Origin: GWE2-40-63 sp050179685
Lineage (GTDB): Bacteria; Bacteroidota; Bacteroidia; Bacteroidales; SZUA-534
Direction of reading: 5' to 3'
Length of the DNA: 64,000 nucleotides
Assembly: GCA_050179685.1 (NCBI GenBank)
Contig: JBFXEW010000022.1
Span: forward strand, 24,163-88,162
Shown one piece after another: positions 46,658-57,500 of this stretch. Made by a program: the position numbers and the translations under genes. Each line of letters opens with the position of its first letter. Within the stretch, counting starts at the first letter, position 1. The notes under the pieces were generated by a model that was not told the DNA's origin, did not search any database, and was given only the letters and a program-made list of their open reading frames with translations.

Positions 46658-47017
46658 AACCAGTCGGCAGCCTACAGTTGGCAGTCCTCAGCCAATTAGC
46701 AATTAACAATGGGCAATGAATAATAAACAATTAGTTAGCAGTTCTCAGCCAAAGAGCAATTGTTAATGAACAATGTGCAATGAACAATTAACAAAAAAAC
46801 AGAAACCTGTGATTCTGTGATTCAGTGATCCTGTAATCCAGTAACCAGTCTTCAGAGGCAGTCCTCAGCCAAAGAGCAATGAACAATGTGCAATGAACAG
46901 TGAATAATTAATAAATACCAGAAACCAGTCTCTGGTCTTAAGTCTAAGTTCTAGTTTCTAATAGTCTAAATTCCAGTAACCAGCAACCAGCAACCAGTAA
47001 CCAGTAACCAGCAACCA

Positions 47018-47346
<329 letters not shown>

Positions 47347-47456
47347 TTTCGTTGCATAAAACTTTTTGCCCCAGGCTATTGTGTAGCTAAGAAAAATGAT
47401 TTAATTTTGATACCGTGAGCTCAAAAACTCATCGTTTGATTTAAGAATTAAGAGTT

Positions 47457-47676
47457 TTAGGAAGCATGGAGGCATCCCGGTACACCGGAAGTAGTGTTTT
47501 GCCTTACCATCGCCCCGCCATTGGGACCCTGGCCTGGAAAAGCTATGGCCTTTGCCCGGAACATAACCGGGGAAGCCCCCTTAAAGGATGCTGCTGTGAG
47601 GTGCTTCTTAGGTTTGGTGACCCATTTTGACCCAATTGATATCGGATTATTAGCAGAGAAAAACCACACGGATCTG
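47457..47676. other. Unassigned segment, possible gene remnant or small ORF
   Basis: This 220-bp stretch is not repetitive by eye and reads open on both strands for 80-100 residues. The minus frame 47457-47708 contains KWVTKPKKHLTAASFKGASP and FPGQGPNGGAM; the plus frame from 47494 contains GEAPLKDAAVRCFLGLVTHF. Either could be a decayed gene or part of a larger repeated element. I cannot choose. Confidence 0.35.
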
Positions 47677-47970
47677 ATTGAGGTTTCTGTATCGATTCGG
47701 CAGTCCAAATTATTTTCATTTGGCGCTTTCGTATCACTACAACAACATCAATTGGCTCCATTTGGCGCTTTCGTATCACTATAACAGCATCAAATGGCTC
47801 CATTTGGTGCCTGCGTATCACTTCAACAGCATCAAATCACGCCATTTGGTGCTTTCGGATCACTTCAACAGCATTAAATCACGCCATTTGGTGCCTGCGT
47901 AGTACTTCAACAGCATCAAATCGTGCCAATTGGTGGCTCCGTAGCACTACGACAGGGCCAAAACAAGCCT
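47677..47970. repeat. 42-bp tandem repeat, seven units
   Basis: Seven consecutive 42-bp units (47677, 47719, 47761, 47803, 47845, 47887, 47929); the first and last are degenerate, the middle five closely alike. Core words TTTGGYGC, TCGTATCACT and AACAGCATCAAAT recur in register. 42 is a multiple of 3, so frames stay open on both strands; a 14-residue repeat results (WLHLALSYHYNSIK-like), with no start or export signal to support a gene. Confidence 0.92.
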
Positions 47971-48167
47971 GCCAGCCGATTGGTTTAATGCCGAAAACCT
48001 CTATGCATATTGGGTTTAGAGGCTTTGTTAAAGATACAGACTTTCCGGATACCCTTTTCAGGGGGTTTGGTTCGGAAAAATTAAAACAAGGCAGACGATT
48101 ACCCTATAGCAGGGTGTTTTTGCCTGTAGCAGACAATTTTCTTTACAAAATTTTAAAATCAATACAG

Positions 48168-48911
48168 ATGATTTACAAGAGTTTTTTTTCGTTAGCCATA
48201 AGCAAGTTATCGATAGATTACTTCTATGGTTTGGTAACCTCTACCTTGTCGTTGGCCAGAGGTGTTCTTGAACAATTAAGTCCTTTGTGTAGCAGTGTGC
48301 TAACCAGCCTGGGAGCTGCTGTTGAGGTATTGGACGCATCGATTAAAAAGGAAGCCGGCAGTGTATTTACCGCCCAACTGCTTGCCGTGGATAAACTACG
48401 CGATGAATTACACCGGGAAATCCGGCGAGGCATCAGCATGCACTTGAAAAGTAGTCAGGCCGACAAGAAAGAAGCCGCAGCGTCGTTAAAGGTGTTTTAT
48501 ACCCCATTTTGGGATATGGATGCCAAAGCTATGGATGCCCAAACGGCACTGACCTCCGATATGCTGGGCCGGTACAAGAGCAGTCCCGATTTAATGGCGC
48601 AGGCTGTTTTGGTGGGTCTCGACGGGATTTTTACTCAGTTGGAGGAGAAGAACACCTCGTTCGATACCCTGTATAAAACCCGGAATACCGAGCAGGCGCT
48701 TCAAAAGTTACCGGCTGCAAGCTCGCTGCGCAAAGAAGCGGTACAGGCTTACAATGATTTCTGCCAGGCACTGGAGCTTGAGGTAAATTACATTCCGACA
48801 GAGGTCACCACCCAATTATTTAACGAGTTGAACGCCTTACGCAGTAAGTACAGTTCATTGGTGTCGCGGTCGGAAGAGGAAGACGAAACGCCGGAAGTTG
48901 AGGTTCCGTAG
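48168..48911 (+). CDS. DUF6261-like protein
   Basis: About 247 residues from the ATG at 48168 (MIYKSFFSLAISKLS). An earlier in-frame ATG at 47988 would add 60 residues with no protein character, overlapping the end of the 42-bp repeat zone, so I reject it. The protein is almost wholly helical with no signal peptide, a pattern (RDELHREIRRGISMHLKSSQ, AVLVGLDGIFTQLEEKN) I associate with the DUF6261 family of Bacteroidota, of unknown function; the acidic tail reads EEEDETPEVEVP. It is the only convincing gene within the repeat island, flanked by tandem and palindromic repeats. Confidence 0.75.
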   Translation: MIYKSFFSLAISKLSIDYFYGLVTSTLSLARGVLEQLSPLCSSVLTSLGAAVEVLDASIKKEAGSVFTAQLLAVDKLRDELHREIRRGISMHLKSSQADKKEAAASLKVFYTPFWDMDAKAMDAQTALTSDMLGRYKSSPDLMAQAVLVGLDGIFTQLEEKNTSFDTLYKTRNTEQALQKLPAASSLRKEAVQAYNDFCQALELEVNYIPTEVTTQLFNELNALRSKYSSLVSRSEEEDETPEVEVP

Positions 48912-49206
48912 GTTAATACGGGTTAATTGAATCGCGGGCCTGTCTGCAAAGCCCTGTGGGGTGAAGCGGGTAACGCGATAGCAGACCTTCAGGGTTTATA
49001 AAACCCTGAAGGTCTTTGAACAATGAGCAAAAAAAACAGTAAGCCTGTGATTCTGTGATCCTGTAATCCAGTCACCAGCCGGAAGCTTACAGCATGCAGT
49101 CTTCAGCCAAATTTAATTAGCAATGAATAATTAATAGTGAATAACGAATAACCCCGGAGGGGTTAGCGGTCGGTAGAAAAACAGCCCTCCCCCCCCCAAA
49201 AAAAAA
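48912..49206. other. Spacer with long palindrome and heptad-type repeats
   Basis: No gene. It contains the 15-bp-stem palindrome at 48983-49015 and then CCTGTAATCCAG, NNNNCAG and TAGTGAA-type words. From about 49060 to 49350 it is a close copy of 46450-46740, including the CCGGAGGGGTTAGCGGTCGG box, C run and A run before the 49-bp element. Confidence 0.7.
48983..49015. repeat. 15-bp-stem palindrome
   Basis: AGACCTTCAGGGTTT (48983-48997), a 3-nt loop, then its exact complement (49001-49015). No T run follows, so it is a repeat-type hairpin rather than a normal terminator, although it is the first strong hairpin after the DUF6261 gene. Confidence 0.75.
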
Positions 49207-49255
49207 GCGGTGCAAGCAGTAGTTTGCCATGGAATGCCAGGGTACCATGCACCGC
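49207..49255 (+). repeat. 49-bp palindrome-ended element, copy 2
   Basis: Perfect GCGGTGCA / TGCACCGC ends. Interior differs from copy 1 at a few positions (CAGTAG for CAATAG; CATGGAATG for CATGAAATG). Confidence 0.85.
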
Positions 49256-49362
49256 AATTAGCCTACAGCCCACAGTTGGCAGTCCTCAGCCAATTAACAA
49301 TGAGCAATTGGCAGTGAACAATAAACAATTAATTGGCAGTTCACAATTCCCAATCAGCGGCA

Positions 49363-49413
49363 AACCCCGAAGGGGTATCATTATAATAGCCCCGGGTGTG
49401 AACCCGGGGTTTG
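49363..49413 (+). repeat. Paired-hairpin REP-like module
   Basis: A short palindrome AACCCCGAAGGGGT, an A+T-rich gap, TAG, then the palindrome CCCCGGGTGTGAACCCGGGG. The same two-hairpin layout occurs at 50139-50185 and 50371-50420, and in reverse at 49774-49820, 49952-49996, 50720-50770 and 50898-50942. Confidence 0.8.
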
Positions 49414-49430
49414 AGATACCTAAAGACATT

Positions 49431-49479
49431 GCGGTGCAAGCAGTAGATTGCCATGGAATACCAGGGTATCATGCACCGC
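49431..49479 (+). repeat. 49-bp palindrome-ended element, copy 3
   Basis: Perfect ends. Interior has ATACCAGGGTAT where copies 1 and 2 have ATGCCAGGGTAC. It lies 18 bp after a paired-hairpin module, as copy 5 does. Confidence 0.85.
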
Positions 49480-49576
49480 AACCAGCCCACAGCCTTCAGT
49501 TGGCAGTCCTCAGCCCGCAGTTCACAGCTTGCAGTCCTCAGTCCGCAGTTCACAGTCTACCGTTAGCAGTCCTCAG
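49479..49576. repeat. Fourteen NNNNCAG heptads
   Basis: 98 bp = 14 x 7, such as CCTTCAG, TTGGCAG, TCCTCAG and CCCGCAG, in strict register and starting at the last base of a 49-bp element. Confidence 0.88.
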
Positions 49577-49773
49577 CCCGCAAATAGCCTGTGGCCATTA
49601 ATGAACCGCTGGTCTCCGGCTGTTAACTAATCAACTAAACAACCCTGTCAGGGATTCAAACCCTGACAGGCTTATTGCGCTCCTGCAAACGAACTGCCTT
49701 GCGGGGCATGATGGCCATAGATTTCCAATGGGGCTGAGGTGCTTGCCCCGCTGTCGGGCTTGGGTCGTCCGAT

Positions 49774-49820
49774 CCCCGGGTTAACACCCGGGGCTACAAA
49801 AGTTTCACCCCTATCGGGGT
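49774..49820 (-). repeat. Paired-hairpin module, reverse orientation
   Basis: CCCCGGGTTAACACCCGGGG (49774-49793), CTA, gap, then ACCCCTATCGGGGT (49807-49820): the reverse-complement layout of the module at 49363. Confidence 0.78.
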
Positions 49821-50070
49821 TTTTGGTGTGAATCACAATCCGCGATAAAGCCCCAGCGGGGCCGCAGCCCGGTAGAATTCTGGCAGCAAAGAATATTAGG
49901 CTATAGTTTGTTGAACCCTTTCAGGGTTCTGCGGTAGGTGCGGGTTTGCAACCGTAGGTTTCACCTACGGCTATTGTTATTCAACCCTCCGGGTTGGTCT
50001 TTCCAGTTACCAGTCCACAGCCAGTTAATAATTTTCAATGGGCAATGAACAAAAAGATGGCAGCCTGGTA

Positions 50071-50104
50071 AACGCTACGAGGGTTCCAAACCCCTCGTAG
50101 CGTT
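50071..50104. repeat. Long palindrome
   Basis: AACGCTACGAGGG (50071-50083) pairs with CCCTCGTAGCGTT (50092-50104), a 13-bp stem. It lies between the two copies of the segmental duplication, ahead of a paired-hairpin module at 50139-50185. Confidence 0.75.
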
Positions 50105-50138
50105 GATCGTTTTCTCGTAAGCCCCCAAATTAACCGCA

Positions 50139-50185
50139 AAACCCGAAGGGTTTTAACAACAATAGCCATGGGTTTTAACCCATGG
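50139..50185 (+). repeat. Paired-hairpin REP-like module, variant
   Basis: AAACCCGAAGGGTTT followed after an A+T gap and TAG by CCATGGGTTTTAACCCATGG. The stem sequences differ from other modules while the layout is kept, suggesting compensatory change. Confidence 0.75.
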
Positions 50186-50207
50186 AATAAGGAGCGCGGA
50201 AGAAAAA

Positions 50208-50256
50208 GCGGTGCAAGCAGTAGTTTGCCATGGAATACCAGGGTATCATGCACCGC
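50208..50256 (+). repeat. 49-bp palindrome-ended element, copy 4
   Basis: Perfect ends; interior with ATACCAGGGTAT as in copy 3. Confidence 0.85.
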
Positions 50257-50439
50257 AACCAGCCCACAGTTCACAGTTCACAGTTGGCAGTCCTCAGCCA
50301 ATTAACAATGAGCAATTGGCAGTGAACAATAAACAATTAGTCGGCAGTTCACAATTCCAAATCAGCGGCAAACCCCGTAGGGGTGTCACTATAATAGCCC
50401 CGGGTGTGAACCCGGGGTTTGCATTACCCCAAAGACATT

Positions 50440-50488
50440 GCGGTGCAAGCAGTAAATTGCCATGAAATGCCAGGGTATCATGCACCGC
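50440..50488 (+). repeat. 49-bp palindrome-ended element, copy 5
   Basis: Perfect ends; interior with CATGAAATGCCAGGGTATCA. It follows a paired-hairpin module by 20 bp. Confidence 0.85.
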
Positions 50489-50945
50489 AACCAGCCGGCA
50501 GTTGGCAGTTGGCAGTCCTCAGCCCGCAAATAGCCTGTGGCCATTAATGAACCGTTGGTCTCCGGCTGTTAACTAATCAACTAAACAACCCTGTCAGGGA
50601 TTCAAACCCTGACAGGGTTATTTCGCTCCTGCAAACGAACCACCTTGCGGGGCATGATTGCTTAGCTTTTTTATATAGGTGTATGTGCTTGCCCCGCCGT
50701 TGTTGTTAGGGCATCTGTTCCCCGGGTTAACACCCAGGGCTACAAAAGTATCACCCCTATCGGGGTTTTTGGTATGAACCACAATCTGCGATAAAGCCCC
50801 GGCAGGGCCGCAGCCCGGTAGAATTCTGGCAGCAAAGAATATTAGGCTATAGTTTGTTGAACCCTTTCAGGGTTCGGGTATGGGTAGGGGCGTTAATCCG
50901 TAGGTTGCACCTACGGCTATTATGGTTCAACCCTTCGGGTTGTTG

Positions 50946-51341
50946 TCAATTAACAATGGGCAATGAACAAAAAAAAACAGTTATTCTGTGATTCTGTGAT
51001 CCTGTGATCCTGTAATCCAGTAACCAGTATCCAGTAACCAGTAACCAGTAACCAGTCTCCAGTAACCAGCCCTAGGTTCACCAATTGCGCCCCTGCGTCT
51101 TTGCGGTCTAATTTCTAACTTCCAGAAACAAGAAACCAGTATCCAGCAACCAGTATCCAGCAACCAGTAACCAGCCACCAGCCCTAGGTTCACCAATTGC
51201 GCCCCTGCGTCTTTGCGGTCTAATTTCTAACTTCCAGAAACAAGAAACCAGCAACCAACTTCCGTTCTCCGCGTTCCGTTTTCCGTCCTCCGCGTTCCGC
51301 GTTCCGTTTTCCGTCCTCCGCGTTCCGCGTTCCGTTCTCCG
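50946..51341. repeat. Heptad tract with two conserved CCCTAGG units
   Basis: CCAGNAA heptads alternate with two copies, exactly 112 bp (16 x 7) apart, of a roughly 65-bp unit starting CCCTAGGTTCACCAATTGCG and containing GCGTCTTTGCGG (51070 and 51182). The tract ends in twelve NNNTCCG heptads (51258-51341), entered through the same CCAGCAACCAACTTCCG transition as the array at 47018. About 200 bp of unremarkable sequence then lead to the giant PKD gene. Confidence 0.85.
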
Positions 51342-51595
51342 TTTAAAACACCTGTCAAAAATCAATTATAAATTTAGGAGGTTATGAAATAAATATTGGT
51401 ATCTTAGCACGTGAAATTAGACCGAGACCCCGTTCTGGTGGGTGGGTGGTTATTATTAGGGTGAAGGTTTCGGCCGGTTTTTATGACCAACAAACGCGAA
51501 CTGTTGACGAATGTTTTGTTTTTTATTGATTTATTATTAAAATGTTTCGAAACCACGTACCGCATTCTTTGCGTATAATTGGAAAATTTTTGACT

Positions 51596-54500
51596 ATGGG
51601 TACCCGCTATATATTCCTGCTTATTACTCTTTGTCTTACCTTAGTTGGCAAGGCCCAGACCGATACCGAATTCTGGTTTGCGGTGCCGGAAGGTACTTCG
51701 GGCCATGGAGGTTCAGAACCGGTTTACCTGCATCTGGCAGCGCTGGACGCAGCGGCTACGGTTACTATTGATATGCCCAGGAATGCTACTTTCGCCCCTA
51801 CTACCTTTACCATACCAGCCAAGGGTTCACAACGTTTGGATTTGACCTGGTATGTGCGAACAGGCTACGGACTCCCACCCTTTAATATATTAAACGTTGC
51901 ACCCACTGGCACTGCTGATCCCAATAATATTATGGAAAGCGGTTTGGCCGCTACAGTTGGTACAGTTGAAAATAAGGGAGTACGTATTGTGTCGAATTCC
52001 TTGATTACAGCTTACCTTGAACGCAGGGTTACCAATAATCCGGAAATCTGGGCCTTGAAAGGGAAAAACGCCAAGGGAACTAATTTTTATGTGCCCAGCC
52101 AGACCTGGCGCCCTAATGGTAATTATACTCCTACTCCTTATAATGCCGTAGATGTGGTGGCTACTGAAGATGTCTTTATTCATTTTACTTCACCAGCGAG
52201 TGTTGAAAATTATGGTTTCAATTCGCCTGTTGGAGGAATTAAATTGCTTAAGGGGCAGTCCATATGTTTACGGGCTACCACTCGCAATGCTGTAGATCAT
52301 TTGGGTGGCATTCATATTTGGTCCGACGGTAAAATTACCGTGCAATGGAAAGACGATTCGGTATATGGTGATGGGGGCTGTTACGATATGAACGGAGATC
52401 AAATGATACCGGTGGATTTGGCTGGAAATGAATATGTAGTAATGCGGGGGCAATTAACCAATTCAAGGGAATACGTTTGGTTAATTCCCTTACAAAGCGG
52501 AACCATTATCGATTTATCTGATGTGGATGGCTATGCTCCCGCAAGTATTAACCTGGGGGCTCCCGGTACTCAAACAAAAATATTGTTGAATAATGGCACT
52601 TATAGTGACCCGGCACCGGCACCCACCGGTACCATCGATGCCTTACATATGAAATCGCGCAATGGCGAACCCTTTTTGGTGTATCATGTGTCGGGTTTTG
52701 GTTGCGAAATGGGTGCGGCGGTATTGCCCACCATTAAAGGTTGCACCGGTTCCACCGAGGTTAGCTTTCAAAGGGCTACCCGTTCCGCAACAGAAAGGTT
52801 CTTCCTGAATATTATGACCAAAGAGGCACATATTGATGATTTTTTCATAAGCATAAATGGTTTCGATTATGCCATTCCGAACAGCTGGTTTACCGAGATA
52901 CCCGGAACCGGGGTCGATGCTACCAGTGATTGGTGGTATCTGGATAAATCACACAATGATTTTTCTGAAGGGAATGGAGCTATTCCTGCTATTCCTCTAA
53001 ATACGGTGTGTAAAGTATATAATACCACAGGTATTTTTCATTTGGGTTTAATTAATGGGGGTCCGAACAGTGGTTGCCGCTATGGCTATTTTTCTGATTT
53101 TTCCGATAATTTTGGTTCGGCTTATATTGCTGCCTCGGGTTCCGACTATATTAAATACTGCTACAGCGATACCATTCAGTTGCAGGCCACCGGTGGTCTG
53201 AGTTATTTATGGGAAAACTACAGTACCCCTTTTGTCGATGGTACTTTTATCGATCCCAAAACCATAAGCACCCCACGGGTAGTGCCTCCTTCGGGTTTTC
53301 ATACCTACGAGGTAAATATTAGCCGGGCCTGCTATCCGGGTTCCACCCAGGACACCCAAATTTATGTGCAGGCCTATGGCTATCCCGAGATTAAAGCTGC
53401 TTTTGATACGACCCAGATAGGCTGCAACAATTGCAGCCCTTACGAGATGAAGTACATTAACCAGAGTATAGGTGCCAATAAATGGGAGTGGACTTTTGAA
53501 CGGGTTAACGATACCCTGCATCATATTATTAAAGATCCGGAAGTGGTTTATTTTTCCAATAAGAACTACACCACCAAAGAGGTAAAAACCACCCTAAAAG
53601 TATCGTACACCAATAACTGTCCCGATACGGTGAGTAAGATGATACCCATACGCCCTGAAATTACAGCTTCGGCTACCAAGGGGAGCAAAGCAGGTTGCCA
53701 GCAGGATGTTACCGTACCCTATACCATCGATACCGTTGGTGCCGGGCCCATTACCAGTGTTTACTGGAACTGGGGCGATGGTGATGAATTGGAAGTAGAT
53801 GTGGCTGATTTGGGATCTTATACCACCGATAGCATTCGTTTTGAACATACCTTTGAAAACCTTACCAATTTTGACACCTCATACTACGTTACCCTGGTGT
53901 TTATCGATAATATTAATGACTGCCGCGATACCTTAACGCCTCCCTTTATGGATACGGTATATGTGCCCGGTGTGGCCCGTGCCCGTTTTACGGTTGACGA
54001 TGCGGCTGGTTGTTCGCCGCACACGGTAAATTTTGAGAATCAAACCAATGGCGTGGTTACTTACCTTTGGGATTTTGGCGAAGGAACCACAAGCACTTCA
54101 GGAGCCGACAGGGCTATTATTTATACCAATAATACAGCCAGCCCTATCGATTATTATGTGGATTTAACCATTACCAAAGCCAACGACGATGGTTCGTTCT
54201 GTTACGATACCTACCTCGATACCATTACCGTTTACCCGGAGTTTACCACCACCATAAATACCAGCGATCCCCTGGCGGGGTGCAATCCGCATACGGTCGA
54301 TTTTTCACAAACTACCGTTCCCGATGTGGCTACCGAATACTATTGGGATTTTGGCAATGGAAGCACCTCGGGAAATGCCGACCCAAGTGCGAAGCTATTT
54401 CAGCATTTTGAACCCATCGACAAGACCTATACCGTAAGCCTGATTACCAAAAGCCAGTATGCCTGTGCCGATACCGCCACCCCCGTCGATGTTACCGTAT

Positions 54501-57500
54501 ATGCTTATGTGGATGCGCTGTTTACGGTAAGCGATACGGTTGGTTGTTCTCCGCTCGATGTGGAAGTTGAAAACATTACCTCGACCAATTCGGTAAATAA
54601 CTTAAGCTGGGTTATCCCGGATAATATAGGTTCCGATGCGCTTTCGTTGATAGCACCTTTTACTGTACAATTTCAGAATACCGGCCATGAACCTGTGGTT
54701 AAAACCATTAGCCTGCTGAATAACAACGGGCATGCGGGTTGCGATGTAGCCTTTACAAAAAACATTTTGGTGAACCCGGAGTTTACGGCCGACTTTACGC
54801 CCAGTGCTACCCTGATATGCCATAACCAAAGCATTACCTTTACCGATGCTTCGGTATTTAATAACGCCACACCTTTAACCGCCGGGGCCAACATCACCTA
54901 TTACTGGGAGTTTGGCGATGGTACCACTTCGAGCCAGGAATCGCCTACGCATGTGTTTAAAAATACCGAGAAAAACGGAACCACGCCGCAGCAGTTTACG
55001 GTTAAACTTACGGTCACGGCTTACGGCTGTACCAAAGTGGTAACGCATACGGTGGAAGTATATCCTGAAGTTAAAGCAGTAATTAGTGCCGATGCTTATG
55101 AGCTTTGTACCCCCGGAACGGTGGTGCTTACCCGGCAAACCGAAGGGGCTGCTTCGTTTACCTGGAGCTTCGACGATGGTACGCCGCCTTCCAATAGCAT
55201 CAGTCCTTATTCCTGGCCGGTCGATCACAGCATGGCCGATCCCGATGCTACCGAAACCAAAGTGGTAACACTTACCGCTACCAACGATATGTGTTCTGCT
55301 GTCACCACCAAAAACTTTGTGGTGCATCCACACCTTTTGCCCTCGTTTACAGCCGATGTAACTTCGGGATGTAATCCGCTTACGGTGAACTTTAACAATA
55401 CCTCAACCGGAGGCACTAACCTGAGTTATCACTGGGATTTTGCCGATGGCAGTGAGGGGACTTACGATCGTTCGGCAGCCTTTAGTCATGAGTTTGTGAA
55501 TACCACCCCGGCCAATAATGTCTTTACGGTGGAATTAACAGCTACCAATGCCGCCGGATGCATCGATACCTTTGGTATGGATATTACCGTATTACCTTTT
55601 GTAGATGCCCGTTTTAATGTGGACCGCACCGTGGTTTGTTCGCCAGAACCGGTGCAGGTAACCAATGCCACTCCGGCCAATGCGCTGGTGACCAGTTCGG
55701 TCTGGGATTTGGGCAATGGAACAGGAACGCCCCATGCTACCAATCCTTTCGAGGTGAGTTTTGTGAATCTGGGAACAGCCCCCATTACCGATACCATAAG
55801 GCTTACCAACAGCAACGGAACGGCTGCCTGCGATGTAAGTTTTGAGCGGGTCATTACAATCAATCCGGAGATTAGCCCCGAATTTACCCGTCCGGCAGGT
55901 ACCGATACGGTTTGCGACAATACAACCCTAAGCTTTACAAACACTTCGTATTTTACCGGTGTTCCGACCAGTGCCATTACTGCAGCGACGCCCACAGCCA
56001 GCTTTTTATGGAATTTTGGCGATGGCAGTACATCAACCAGCGAAAACCCGCTTAAGGTATTTAAAAATACCAGCGGAAGTACAGGAACCACTCCGCAGAA
56101 ATATGTTATCAGCCTTACCTTAACGGTGAACGGATGCACCCAGGTGTTTACCGATTCGGTGTATGTTAAACCGGTGGTAAAAGCCCAGTTGAATACTCCC
56201 GAAACCCAGCTGTGCAACGCAAGCCTGATAAGCATGGCAAATAATTCGGTGGGAGCCGGCTCTTACCTGTGGGAATTCAGCGATGGAACCCTCGATGTGG
56301 TGCGCACCGATAAGAGTTCGGTGTCGTTTACAGCCGCTACCACCAACCTTAACGATATTCAGGAAATTACCGTTTATTTAACAGCTAGCAACGGAGCCTG
56401 TAGTCATACCGATTCTCTGATTCTAAAGGTTTATCCTACTGTAGTTCCCCAGATAGCGCCCGACATAGCAGCTTTCTGCGGGCCCGATACGGTTAGTTTT
56501 TCAAATACCACCCTGGGAGGTAACGCTGGCGATAATCAGCTAAGCTATCTTTGGGACTTTGGCGATGGTTCTACATCGGGCAGCACAGCAGCCACAGTGG
56601 AACACCGCTTTGGCAACACATCGGCTGCCGATAAGGTTTACACCATTACCCTTACCGCCACCAATCCGGCCGGATGCACTGCCAACACCACCACTCAGGT
56701 TACGGTTTACCCTGAAGTAGAGGCCCGCTTTACCTTTATAAAAAATAGCGAGTGTCATCCGGTAAATGTATTCCTCGATAACAATTCGATGAACGGAACC
56801 CTGTACCAATGGGATTTTGGCTATAACGGCGAAACGCTCGATACCGTAGCACGCGATTTCTATAAAGTATTTACCCATACCAATCCCGATCCCAATCTGC
56901 CTTCGACCTACACCATCTGGATGAAAGCACTGGATGAAAACCATCCGCAGTGTAGCGATTCCGTGAGCCGCCAGATTACCATTTATCCGCCGGTAGTGCC
57001 CCAGTTTGCCGTATCGGATGGCGATGTGGTTTGTTACCCCGAACTTACTGAGTTTACCAACAGTTCCACCGGTTACGACCTGAGTTACATCTGGGATTAT
57101 CGCGATGGCAATACTTCGTCAGCCCTCGATCCGGTGCATACGCATCTGTTCGAGAACCGTACGGCTGCCGATAAAACCTACGAGGTAAAACTGATGGTAT
57201 TCGACGGAAACGGTTGTTCGGCAACTACGACGCAAAATGTTGTGGCACACCCAAGGGTTCTTGCCGGTTTTACCTTTAAAAAAGATGCCATTGATAAGTG
57301 TACGCCTATTCCTGTAGCTTTTACCTACCCCAGTTCGGCTTTGAACGGGAACCAGTTTACCTGGAATTTTGGCGACGGAACGCCCCAGGAAAATAAGGTA
57401 ACCAAGGATGGCTTTACCCATGTGTTCGATAATCCTGATCCCAATAACCCAATCAGTTATTCCATTAGTTTAAGGGCTACCGATACCACAACGGGTTGTT

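Larger units (their letters stand above)
49207..49996 (+). repeat. Segmental duplication, copy A
   Basis: About 790 bp matched by copy B at 50208-50942 in the same order: 49-bp element, NNNNCAG/CAATGAA words, paired-hairpin module, second 49-bp element, a stretch beginning AATAGCCTGTGGCCATTAAT, an AACCCTGTCAGGG palindrome, reverse module, and a final hairpin group. Copy A has extra NNNNCAG heptads at 49479-49576. Confidence 0.88.
50208..50942 (+). repeat. Segmental duplication, copy B
   Basis: Second copy of the segment at 49207-49996, 1,001 bp downstream at its left end. It includes 49-bp elements at 50208 and 50440, paired-hairpin modules at 50371 and 50720 and the final hairpin group at 50859-50942. 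Substitutions and small indels show that the copies are not recent. Confidence 0.88.

Noticed and set aside
47678..47902. 74-residue plus-strand frame of 14-residue repeats
   Set aside because: It follows automatically from the 42-bp tandem repeat. Both strands are open, and there is no start context, signal peptide or family resemblance.
47988..48167. Longer start for the DUF6261 gene
   Set aside because: The extra 60 residues have no family character and overlap the end of the repeat zone; the ATG at 48168 gives a normal N-terminus.
48983..49015. Ordinary Rho-independent terminator of the DUF6261 gene
   Set aside because: The stem is long and perfect but no T run follows on the plus strand, and similar palindromes recur in the island. 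It is kept as a repeat.
49224..50485. Short frames within the duplicated repeat block
   Set aside because: They are read through palindromes and heptads, lie on both strands and show no protein character.
50981..51365. Minus-strand frames with YWLLDTGYW-like repeats
   Set aside because: They result from CCAGNAA heptads and are not conserved proteins.
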